Below, piece by piece: positions 26,801-38,100 of a stretch of DNA of 64,000 bases. The DNA lies in assembly GCF_011397635.1 (NCBI RefSeq), contig NC_064769.1, positions 18,431,207-18,495,206 on the forward strand, read 5' to 3'. The position numbers and the translations under genes were made by a program. Within the stretch, counting starts at the first letter, position 1, and the number at the start of each line of letters is the position of its first letter. Origin of the DNA: Epinephelus fuscoguttatus. Lineage: Eukaryota; Chordata; Actinopteri; Perciformes; Serranidae. The notes under the pieces are model-generated. The model was not told the DNA's origin. It saw only the letters and a list, made by a program, of their open reading frames with translations, and did not search any database.

Positions 26801-28486
26801 TTCACGTCAACTTTAAAGCATATTTTGTCAGGTTGCAAAGTTAGCTTGTCACAAGGCCGATATACATGGCGACATAATCAGGTGTTGAAATGTTTAGCTG
26901 CAGGCATTGAAGGGAAACGAAGACAGGTGAATTCAGAAGGTGTTAAGGATAGGAGTTTAGTAATTCAGTTTGTCCGTGAGGGAGAGAAATACAGAAGGGA
27001 TAAGTTAGTGAGGAGGCAAAGGTGTGGCTGCCTAGAAGGTGCTTGTGATTGGGAAATGCAAGTAGATTTAGGGGGAAAGCTTGTTGTTCCTCAGGAAATA
27101 GTCTGTACCAGGCAGAGGCCTGACTTAGTGTTGTGGTCAGTGAGTCAACAGATAGTTTATTTCATCGAGCTGACAGTTCCTTGGGAAGACTCAGTGGAAG
27201 AAGCATATGAAAGAAAAAAGCTTAGATATGCAGACTTAGGAGCAGAAGCTGAGCAGCGAGGATGGAAGACTAGGATTTGTCCAGTGGAAGTGGGGTGTAG
27301 GGGATTCATAGCAAGATCAACTGTCTCACTCCTGGGGAACTCGAGTGCGGGACAGAGTTTGAGGAAGACAGTGAGGGAAATGTCAGATGAAGCAATTAAA
27401 TGCAGCCAGTTTATCTATTACAGAAGAAATAATGTCAGCTGGGGCCAGCCGGGGGAACTACTAAGCAGGGCACATAACTCCTTGAGATCAGGTGGAGAGA
27501 TCCACTTCCTGTCAGGAGAAATCCAGGAAGAGGAAGTATTTAAGTGTGGGAGTGGCCTATTGGAATCCATTTTGTTTGAGGCCATGCGGCAAGGTGAGTG
27601 TGCTTGCTGATCCTGTAAGTCCAGTTAGCTCCTTTAACTTTAGCTTATATTGTAGTTATGCTATGTAGTGTGTGAAATAGAGTATGGTGAATGTGACAGG
27701 AAAGCTAGTATCAGCATTGCTTCTGCCTGGAGCTCGCATGTATGGAGCCTGGGTTTGGTTGAAGATGGCAGTGCTGTTTGGGCTGAGAAAGCCATGTGTA
27801 TGTAAGGAGGAAATCCAGGAAGAGGAAGGTTATTTAAGTGTGGGAGTGGCCTATCTGAATCCATTTTGTTTGAGACCATGCTGCAAAGTGAGTGTGTTTG
27901 CTGATCCTGTGAGTTCATTTATCTCCTTTAACTTTAGCTTACATTGTAGTTATGCTATGTAGCGTGTGAAATAGAGTATGGTGAATGTGCTAGTAAAGGT
28001 AGTATCAGCATTGCTTCTGCCTGGAGCTCGCATAAACGGAGCCTGGGTTTGGTTGAAGGTGGCAGTGCTGTTCTGTTTGGGCTGAGATCACTGTCTAGCC
28101 TCCTGGAGGTGTCATTGTTGTGAGGGCTCGTCTTGGGAGGTAGACTGTACAGCCTAACCCGCGGGGAGTGTGATAGCCTAACAAGGCTTCCCTCCTGGGT
28201 CTACCTCCTCTGTGGTAATATAGGTAAGGTAAAGGAGGTTGTTCGGTTAGTGTGGGGAGCAGTGAGACCTGGAATTATTGGAGTGTCTCTGGGACGCCAG
28301 AGATCACTGTCTAGCCTCCTGGAGGTGTCGTGGGACCAACTAGACGAAACACCGGTGAAAGGAGGTTCCCACCCGATGACCCCAAAGACATGTTAGTTAT
28401 CACTGCTCATTGGTCTGTATAGTTAAGCCTTGCCATAATAGTTTGTCGTAGGGCTTAGGAGGTTATTCACTGAGTGCTGATCCTTC

Positions 28487-28517
<31 letters not shown>

Positions 28518-31500
28518 TTTTTTTTTTAGAGCACAAACTTCTTGTGTTTATTTGAATTCAGAACTAGCCCAGCTAGTGACTGCTGTGAACAGGGCAGCTG
28601 ACAACAAGGGAAAGACCATGTGACCGCTTGGAAAGACAGCTGACAGGAGGGAAAAGACCCCAATGGTGCTGGCATGGGTTAGCAACCCATGGTAGCAGTG
28701 GTGAGGCCTAGCAGCCTTACTACAACCAAAAATTAGCTACAGCCAACTTAGGAAAAATACCCCAAGAGTCAGCGAGAGCAGGGGTGGAAGATGACTCACA
28801 GGTGGATTACACGGTAACAGACATTGGACGGACACGACTATGACTTGGATCTGTGACTCAGTGAAGGATAGGCACGGACCTATCCACCAGTGCTAGAATT
28901 AGCAGCAGTCAGGGCAAGGTGAGCGCATCTGTAGAGGATAAAAGTAGCACAGTTGAGAACAAGATGCTTCAGGTTTGTCCTTGCGGCTGGCAGAAAGTAA
29001 CATCAGTGAGAGGCCTCAGAACTCATCAGGGAAAGAAGAAGTGTGTGGCAAAGAAAGGGCAGAGTAGATTGATCAGTACTTCCTAAGAAGTCAGTCGAGT
29101 CAGTCGGATGAAGTCCAGCGGCAGGTAGAAAACCACAGTTCGCAGGATATCAGTAACGCTGCCACTGAGGAGGAGGGGGTAGTAAGAGAAGATGCAGGTG
29201 ACACTGAGGCCAGTATGCTAGCCAGAGAGAGAACCATGGAGCAAAAGGTTAGAGTTAGATGGCCTAGAGCAAATGACAGTAAAGAATGGGAGATAGTTAA
29301 TAGAGATTTGTCAGTAATCTTGAGTAGGCTTAGAGGAAATGCAATGGAAAGGTTAGAAAAGATGGGAGATATAATGTATTCATATGGTGTAGAGAGGTTT
29401 GGGGTGCATGAGAGAAAGAGGAGTGAGAGGGTACAGTCAGGTAAGTCTAGGCGGCAGAGAGAAATAGAGAAGTTAGTCAAGGAAAGGAGACAGTTAAGAA
29501 AGCAGTGGAAAAAGGCTACAGAAGAAGAAAGGGAGGGAATTAAGGTGTTGCAAGAGGAGTTGAGAAGCAGGCTAGCAGTTCTTAGAAGGGCAGAGCATCT
29601 CAGGAAAAAGAGGAGGAAGAAGGAATATGCTAGGACAGGTTTTTTCAGGGACCCTTTTAAGTTTGTTAAAGGATTGTTCAGCCAGGAAAAGGGAGGGCAG
29701 CTTAAAGCAGAAAGGCTAGAGTTGAAGAATATTTGAGAAACACATATTCAGATTTGGAGAAGAATAGGATAGTAGGTTTCCACCAGATATCCCTCCATTA
29801 GGAGGTATAGAGCATGAGATGGATGTCAGGCCACCTAGGTGGAAGGAAGTTCAGGAGGTGGTCAGGCGTGCAAAGGCTTCTTCGGCCCCAGGGCCTAATG
29901 GAGTCCCCTACCGGGTTTATAAAAGTGCGCCTGATACCCTTAAATTTTTGTGGAAACAGCTAAGAATAGTTTGGGAAAAACAAATTATACCAAGAGCATG
30001 GCGTAGGGCAGGGGGTGTCCTCATTCCTAAGGAGAAGGAGTCTGTGGACCTTAGCCAGTTCCGGATGATTTCTCTCTTGAATGTGGAGGGGAAGATTTTC
30101 TTTAGTGTAGTAGCGCAGAGACTAGCTAGTTACTTAGAAAGGAATAGTCCAGTTAGCTCCTTTAACTTTAGCTTATATTGTAGTTATGCTATGTAGTGTG
30201 TGAAATAGAGTATGGTGAATGTGACAGGAAAGCTAGTATCAGCATTGCTTCTGCCTGGAGCTCGCATGTATGGAGCCTGGGTTTGGTTGAAGATGGCAGT
30301 GCTGTTTGGGCTGAGAAAGCCATGTGTATGTAAGGAGGAAATCCAGGAAGAGGAAGGTTATTTAAGTGTGGGAGTGGCCTATCTGAATCCATTTTGTTTG
30401 AGACCATGCTGCAAAGTGAGTGTGTTTGCTGATCCTGTGAGTTCATTTATCTCCTTTAACTTTAGCTTACATTGTAGTTATGCTATGTAGCGTGTGAAAT
30501 AGAGTATGGTGAATGTGCTAGTAAAGGTAGTATCAGCATTGCTTCTGCCTGGAGCTCGCATAAACGGAGCCTGGGTTTGGTTGAAGGTGGCAGTGCTGTT
30601 CTGTTTGGGCTGAGATCACTGTCTAGCCTCCTGGAGGTGTCATTGTTGTGAGGGCTCGTCTTGGGGAGGTAGACTGTACAGCCTAACCCGGCGGGGGAGT
30701 GTGATAGCCTAACAAGGCTTCCCTCCCTGGGTCTACCTCCTCTGTGGTAATATAGGTAAGGTAAAGGAGGTTGTTCGGTTAGTGTGGGGAGCAGTGAGAC
30801 CTGGCATTAGGGGAGTGTCTCTGGGACGCCAGAGATCACTGTCTAGCCTCCTGGAGGTGTCGTGGGACCAACTAGACGAAACACCGGTGAAAGGAGGTTC
30901 CCACCCGATGACCCCAAAGACATGTTAGTTATCACTGCTCATTGGTCTGTATAGTTAAGCCTTGCCATAATAGTTTGTCGTAGGGCTTAGGAGGTTATTC
31001 ACTGAGTGCTGATCCCTTCTTATTTATTTATTTATTTACTTATTTATTTATTTTTTTTTTTTTTAGAGCACAAACTTCTTGTGTTTATTTGAACCCTATT
31101 CAACTTTGAAGTTAATTGGCGCATGTTATTTGTACTGAGGATTCAGTGAAGGCTGACCAGGGGTACTCAGAGACATCATCTAAAATATTAGAAATTTCTG
31201 ATCTTGCAGTTCAAACTAAACAAAAAAACAAACAATCCCTACTATAAAACACAGGTGTAAAACCATCAAGTAGATGGTGACTTCAAATGATTCATATCTG
31301 AAATACCCACATCTATCACCTTTGCTGCTCTGTGTATTAAAATAATTTCATTTTATAATGCATGGTTATATTCTCGATCGTTTACTGTTGCATGTACATA
31401 AAATATCTGCTCTTAAAGTTAAAGTCCAATGTCAAAGAAAAAGTTAAACGTTTGGGGGAATAGGATTACTTGCTTTCTTGCCAGGAATTAGATGAGGAGA

Positions 31501-34500
31501 TTGAAACGATTCTCATTTCTGTCTCTTCAATATGAAGCTGGAGCCAGGAGGCAGTTAGCTTAGCTTAGCTTAGCATAAAGACTGGAAGCGGCAGCAGCTC
31601 CTTAAGGGATGGTGGAAGGTGGATTTTTTTAGGGGGAAACAGACTAGCTGTGAGAAAGAAAATAAATGTATTTAGCAAAATGTCTAACCACCAGTGGTAG
31701 GAGGCCTAGGGGTGCTGGAGGGATTATAACACTTATCTGGCCTGGGAATGCCTCGAGACCCCCAAGAGGAGCTGGAAAGTGTTGCTGAGAAGAGGGATGT
31801 CTGGACTACCTGATTCAGCCAGCTGCCCCTGTGACCTGGCCCTGGATACGCAGACAAAAACGGATGAATGGATGGATGAAAAATGTCGAACTATACTCTT
31901 TAAAGGGCCTCAATGCGAAATTCATTAAGTACCAGTTGTCTGGACTTGGTTCTCTATATGGAGGTGGCTGAGCCAGCTGCTAGCAGTTAACAGTGCTAAT
32001 TACATTACAGCGCTACACAACGGCAACAGTCCTGACAGAGCTAACACTGTTAACCAGGGGGGAATAGGAGGATGGAAAATTCTGCAATGACGCTGTCCTG
32101 GTATCAGCACCTGCTGTATGAGCGCAGTGTAAAGTGGTGGTGATGAGCTAGCCAGTGGGATACATTCATGAACTAGCATGCACACAGACCCCGATCAGCT
32201 TACCACAACAAACCACAGAGAAGCTTGGATCACAACACTCACAGAGGTAGCTTGAGATTTTTTTCTGCTCAGGACACCATTACTCAACTATACCTTTACA
32301 AAGCAAACAGTGGTTTAAGGCTGTGAATGTCACATACAGCACCTTTAAAGGAATTCTCCACTTACTCCATAGTACACGTTCTTGGCCAGCGTGTGAACGA
32401 GGATCATCTTTCCCGTGGCAGCAGCACCATACAGGCAGATGGAAGCGTAGAAGTGGTTGTACCAAAACATGGAGCGGCCCAGCAGAGTGACAAGCAGAGC
32501 GACAATCAGCACTGACAGCAGGGTGATGAACCAGCTCAGGACTGCTACGCCTGTCGCACAGGCCAGTTCTCGAACATAGCGTCCACCTGAGAGAGATGAA
32601 TGAAGTAAATGAAAACCAAACATACAAGTCATCCAAATCTTCTAAAGAAAAATGACAAAACATTTGGAAAACTGGGATTGGACAATTCTTTTTCTACAGT
32701 TTGCAAGAAAAACACTTGAATAAGCCAAAAAATGGAAAACATGCAACACACACATCCAGCACAGGAAATGGCATAACACGCCTAGACAATAGGGAATGGC
32801 AACCTACCTCCATTGCCTGGCAGTGAGGCTTTCTTTGCCAGATAGAGGAAGGTGGCTGTGGCTACCATGTAGTTGAGGATGGTGCCAACGCGGGCTGGGT
32901 AAGCCACCACAACCACACCCAGCAGGTCAAAAAACACCATATTGCCATGACGATACTCTGAGGAATCGGCTAACTTCTCTGACGTCACCAGGTACCTCAG
33001 GACTGCCAGGATGTTGTCGCCTGAAAACAGGAAGAGAGTTTCAAGGTGAAGAGGTTCAAAGCTGAAATGTAACACATTAAAGCTCTGTTGCATTTAGCTG
33101 CATTGTTTCCTGCAGTACAGAGCAGGAGTACACCAGCTGGACAGACAGACAGTACAGACAGGACATTCTAACTTAAAACCCAAACTGGATAGGACACAAT
33201 AGGAATTCATGGAAAGGGAAAAACTGGGGAGTAAATATTGAGCTTCCTCTATTGTGGTTTTTGGTTTCCACCATTTGTACAGCTATCCCGACAATCAGGG
33301 GGAGGAAATGGTTAATATGACTGAATATGAAAGTGATAACCTCACTGTAAAAGGCTTGATCTTATAGAGCTGACACATCATATGCAGTGGACACAGTTTA
33401 TTGATGACTCAGTATAACCCTCTGTCCAGCAGGGACAGGCTACACCGAGGTAGTGGCCTTTTTCTTCCTGCACAACCACATATAGACAGTGTTTGCTGCA
33501 GTAAAAAGACATGAACAGACATTGCCAGACATTGATTTGGATGACATGTGTCTACATGAACAGTAATCAATATACTAGTAAAATGAAGGTGTGTTACTGT
33601 GTACTGAGCCTTACAATCTCTGCTTTAATCCACAGATACTTTACCAACTAGAGATGCACCAAGTTATCGTTCGAACATTAGTGATCGGCTGGTATTCTCC
33701 TTGCTGACTGCCATCAGCCAATAAGCAAATAAGATGACATTCACAAATGGCAGTGGCCAGTGTTTATCTATTACGTCACATCCATTTTGCACCAGCTAAA
33801 TGTTGTTTTGGCTATTTGCGGAAGGACTTGGACAACCCTAATTCGAAGAAGAAGCAACTGGCTGGATGTGAATTTGCATTTCCTGGTATAACGAAACCTT
33901 TACCTTGCCACTGATTGGCTTACCCTAACGTTCTTAACCTGACCCCAATTAATCTCACCGGTCTCGCCTAAATCTAACCAACCCAAGCAACAAAGGCAAC
34001 AGGTAATAGCCAATCAGAGGGAGAGTAGAGCAGGTCATGCCTTCATTATCCTAGGCAAAGCAAATTTGCTGACTGGACAAGTTTCTGGTATGACATAAGA
34101 GCGAAACAGGTCCTGTGCAAACCTGTGGCTCCTTAACAAATAGAAGTGAAAGCAAATATCAGCCACGTGGGAGCAGGTATTACAGAAAGAAAGATCAGCG
34201 ACATGTTGTTTGCATAGTTCCCATTTCCAGAAAAGCGACCACTCTCGGATATTGGAGGAATAATCACCTCTTTTTTCTAGTACTGGCACAAATGGCACAG
34301 ACATACCCATGTGCTCCATGCACCAGCACAGATAGAGAGCAACTGTTCAGCTCTGTGTCTCACATCTTAGAGGCAAAGAGAAGCAGATTAAGCTGCAACA
34401 AGGCAGAGATGCTTAAGGTATTTTTAGTACTTGTAGTTAGTATAGGTATATAGGTAGTTGTATAGCAGGCTAAAAAGGCATCTGAGGCTGTCATTTCCTG

Positions 34501-35076
34501 TGACAGATGACTATATTAAAGGCTGTTTCATAAATCTGTACAGCTGAAATTTTGCTCAGTCAAAGATAATGAAGGACTGAATGACTTTAAAACAGTTTAG
34601 TTATTTTTATAGTGAAGATGTCTGTGTTTCTCTGGCACAAAAAGGGAATAAATAACACCAAAAACAAAATAATGAACGACAAAAAACGTCTGTGATGGCA
34701 TCGGCTATGAGCCAAATTGTTAAGTTAAACACCAACATCAATACTAATCCAGAATTTCATAGTCGGTGCATCCCTATTACCAACTATATTTACATTCATT
34801 TCAAACATAACATGTATTTTATTGATAATTACACTATATAAACTGTTATTAAAGATGTACAGAAGACATCAGACTGTAAATCATACACTGCTCTAACAAA
34901 CAGCTTTATGGTCTTGCACATACAACACTAAACTCTCCCACACACACCTCTAACACCCTCGTACATGTACAATAACACTCGGCATCCAGCTCTCCTTCTA
35001 TTCTCTAAAACAAACAACTATACTTTTATTATTTCCCATGACAGGATATGTGCAAGACGAAGCACAATTTCACTCA

Positions 35077-35115
<39 letters not shown>

Positions 35116-38100
35116 CCGACTGTTTCAGATACACTACACTTCCATGTTTAATGGTGTGTGTGAGAGAGTATGATGTGGGTGAGCAAATATGATTTTATGC
35201 CCCAAGCAGTAGAGTGCCAATGAGTATAGCGGTGTATGTGTGTGAGAGGGCAAGTCTGATTTATGGCCTAAATGTTCCTCTCATAGTTATACAACAGCTG
35301 TACACCAGTATACGGGACACGTAGAGGACTACACACGGAATTGGCTAAAATCATGATGTTGAATGTAGATGAAAAATTTGGCGACGTGAAGGATCAGAGA
35401 GAGGTCGCTGTTTGGGTTACTACTGCCCGAGGCCGAGTTTCTTTTATCTGTGTTGCCCTATGTACTGCTGCCTGCATGTCTGCACAGTTAACGGCACACA
35501 CATACACAAACACACACACACACACACACTAGACAAAGCTTCATTGTTCTTCCGCCTGGTAGGCTCACTGTGGCCTTAAAGTGTAAACAACTGAGTGTAC
35601 AACATCTAGTTGTTCATGTTGGGTTCACTGCTTAGCTACATGATTCTGCTTTGTGATTTACCCACGGCTTTAATTTCTGATTTCAACAAGAAATTACATT
35701 TTATTTCACAGTAACATTTACAACAGTTAGATTGCCGTGCTCTTGTTCATATATCGCCACAATAGCTTTAAAAATAGATCCAGCTTTGGAACAAAAGTGA
35801 ATCTACACTAGAGCAATGCTAGCCTTGAACCTTTCCCACTTATTGAAAAGCAGAGCTGTGAAAAAAGAGATATGAATGAGGCGGGTAAGGCCAAAAAACC
35901 TGCTGTGTTCATCAGAGGCATCAACAGAGCAGAGCTACTGGTGTATCTCCCTCCTCCGTTGCCCCTGTGCTGTACCTACTCTCCACTATACAAAACTGTT
36001 CTTCATCCTTCTCTACAGACTAAAAATACCTTCTACCTACCTCTGAAATTTCACTTTCTCTCTCTAATAATTCATGCCTTTCACGGTTAGTTACTGTACA
36101 CAGAATGAGAGGAGGGAGATGTCCAGTAGCTGCTGAGGGAGAGAGGAAAGATGCCAACTGTCTCAGGTTTTTAGTGCTGACTGACTAGATTCTCTGCTAA
36201 GTAAAGCAAAAATAATTCAGCAACACAGATGCACGAGGTAAATGAGGGCAAGTGCAACAGTAAAAGTCTGTAGCTGCAATGTATATATACGTGAATGCAT
36301 TTCTTAGTTCTCGGGGAAATAATGAGATCAGCTGAGTGCACCAGTCTAATGCTGCAGTGACCGCTCTCTCCTTGACAATCGGACACACCCACCCACTAAC
36401 AAACACTCAATCTATTTGCAATGAGTGTCAAATAAAAGCATAAGGTGACACCTATTTAAGTCTGGCACACGTAGGGATACGTAGGTGTATGTGTGTGTGC
36501 TGCGTACCGGCTCTCTGTATCGAGTCTGTCAGGATCCTGTCAGCAGTGTCGTACTTAGTATGATAGATGAAACCATTTTCAATGAAAGCCAAGTCAATGC
36601 CTGTAAAAATGAAGTACAAACATACACAGAATAAGATATAAAACATGGAATATGGAGGGCGAAAAAGACAAAAAATAAAAGCATCTCTGCTTTGTACCAG
36701 ATTATCATTTTTCACTGTGACAAAGAAAGGCTCTAAACTTCCATTACTAATTTCTATAATGTACTCAATGTGTTTAAACAAGCTAAATGTAGGACCTTTT
36801 AAGACATTTTTAATACCACTTAAACCACCAAAATTTGGGAACAAACTTGCGATGGAGAGACACACCAAAACTGAAAAATATTCTCCGTATAAGAAAATAA
36901 ATTGATGCCAGTTTAAAATTATCAGTAAGGCAAGGCACTGATGATACGCTATGTCAGTGGTTCCCAACTGGCTGGTCAAGGTCCAAAAGTGGGTCACAGG
37001 TCCATTCTGAATGGACTGCAAGTGATTCATATCAAGTCTGTAAAAAACACACTTTATTTTTAAGTACGGTGAATTTCCGCCACAGAGCTTTTGTTGCTTC
37101 CTGCTGTAGAGTGAGTGACCAACGGACAGCTAATTAACAGACACAAACCAGCTCGACCACATGGCCTAACACAAGTGTGACACTGAATATATCAAACTGT
37201 GTGGACCTTGAACTAATGACTGAGGAGAAATCTGGACCAAGTGGCTGGACCAGTTGGGAACCACTGCTCTATGTGCTTATGGCTCGGCATGGGCAATTAC
37301 ACTGCCCTGGCCCCGTTGTCCCAAGTTTGAAACACCTTTGACATACAGTGCAGCTTACTTAGTGGGCATTTCCAGGCCCAAGTTTTAATCACCACGGGTA
37401 ATCATTATTCTAAGATCATTTATCATTAAACTTCAATTTTCGCATTTCCTCAAACTAACCAGCAGTCGAACTAGCAAGGCCTCAGATAACGCAGTGGGTC
37501 TGCATCGTTAAACTAAGTACAAAAAGGGGGCAAAAACATGAGCTTTGCACACATGCAGGTGTTACGTCGAAGTCTATTCCCTTATTGAACAGTGTTTCCC
37601 TCCAGTTAACATGGTGTTTCCCAAAACGCCAACAAAGGAAGTTCACACGATGACATGAATCAAAACAATTTAGGACCCATCCAATCTGAATTTAAGACAA
37701 TATAAGGCCTTTTATTGGTAAATATGTATTTCAAGACATTTTAAGACTTTGTCTGCATTACCTGGAATGTTACCAAAGTCCCTGTAGATGCGAAAGTCAG
37801 TGTCAGAGGGGATGATGCCACTCTGGAAGACCTCCTGGCCGACCACAGAGGCAAAGGGGTGTTTCGCTGCGTGAACGTAGGCCTGGACCAGCCACGGGTT
37901 CTCTGGACCTTTTGGGAAAAGAAAGAAAAGGTCTCTGGGATATTTTAGATAATGGACAGTTATCTCACTCTCCTAGGTTCTGGCAAAAAGAACAATCATT
38001 GTGTAAAAGAAGGTTTTACTATGAGAGTACTATAACTCTTCATCCTGCTGTCTTAACTACTTCCTCTTCGTGGTTTTAGTGATGTAGGCATTGAAGCTTG

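Larger units (their letters stand above)
24251..28556 (+). mobile_element. Non-LTR retrotransposon with restriction-like endonuclease, copy 1 (5'-truncated)
   Basis: This 4.3-kb element is antisense to ermp1. It lacks the 5' UTR and zinc finger present in copy 2, starting abruptly at GTGTGGCAAAG, then keeps a basic linker region, reverse transcriptase, a CCHC knuckle and a C-terminal restriction-like endonuclease. The 3' UTR carries a 291-bp tandem duplication, a (TTTA)n tract at 28487-28527 and the end GCACAAACTTCTTGTGTTTA TTTGAA. It is joined directly to copy 2 at 28556/28557. Gene order (single ORF, RT then RLE) places it in the R2/R4/NeSL/Hero group of non-LTR elements; I cannot decide which clade by eye. 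No target-site duplication is evident. Confidence 0.88.
20637..32365 (-). other. ermp1: ermp1 intron 8 (11.7 kb), transposon-filled
   Basis: The largest ermp1 intron lies between the exons at 32366-32586 and 20462-20636. Exon 8 ends in phase 0 (TAT GGA) and exon 9 starts GGT GTC CGT, so the join is in frame. It contains the elements listed at 21915-22507, 22518-23163, 24251-28556, 28557-31093, 31419-31913 and 31910-32348. In 20637-21914 and 23164-24250 I see only AT-rich sequence with no repeat I can name. Confidence 0.85.
33021..36507 (-). other. ermp1: ermp1 intron 6, with one hAT-like element and two CA tracts
   Basis: The intron lies between exons 36508-36600 and 32808-33020. Besides the element at 33649-34776 and microsatellites at 35079-35114 and 35505-35530, I see only unremarkable AT-rich sequence. 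Confidence 0.7.

Noticed and set aside
24251-31093. Endogenous retrovirus or LTR element
   Set aside because: There are no long terminal repeats, protease, RNase H or integrase. The RT is followed by a CCHC knuckle and a restriction-like endonuclease, which is the non-LTR plan.
36452-37030. 192-codon reverse open frame
   Set aside because: Only 36508-36600 is a real ermp1 exon; the rest is read-through into introns and a hAT-like MITE.
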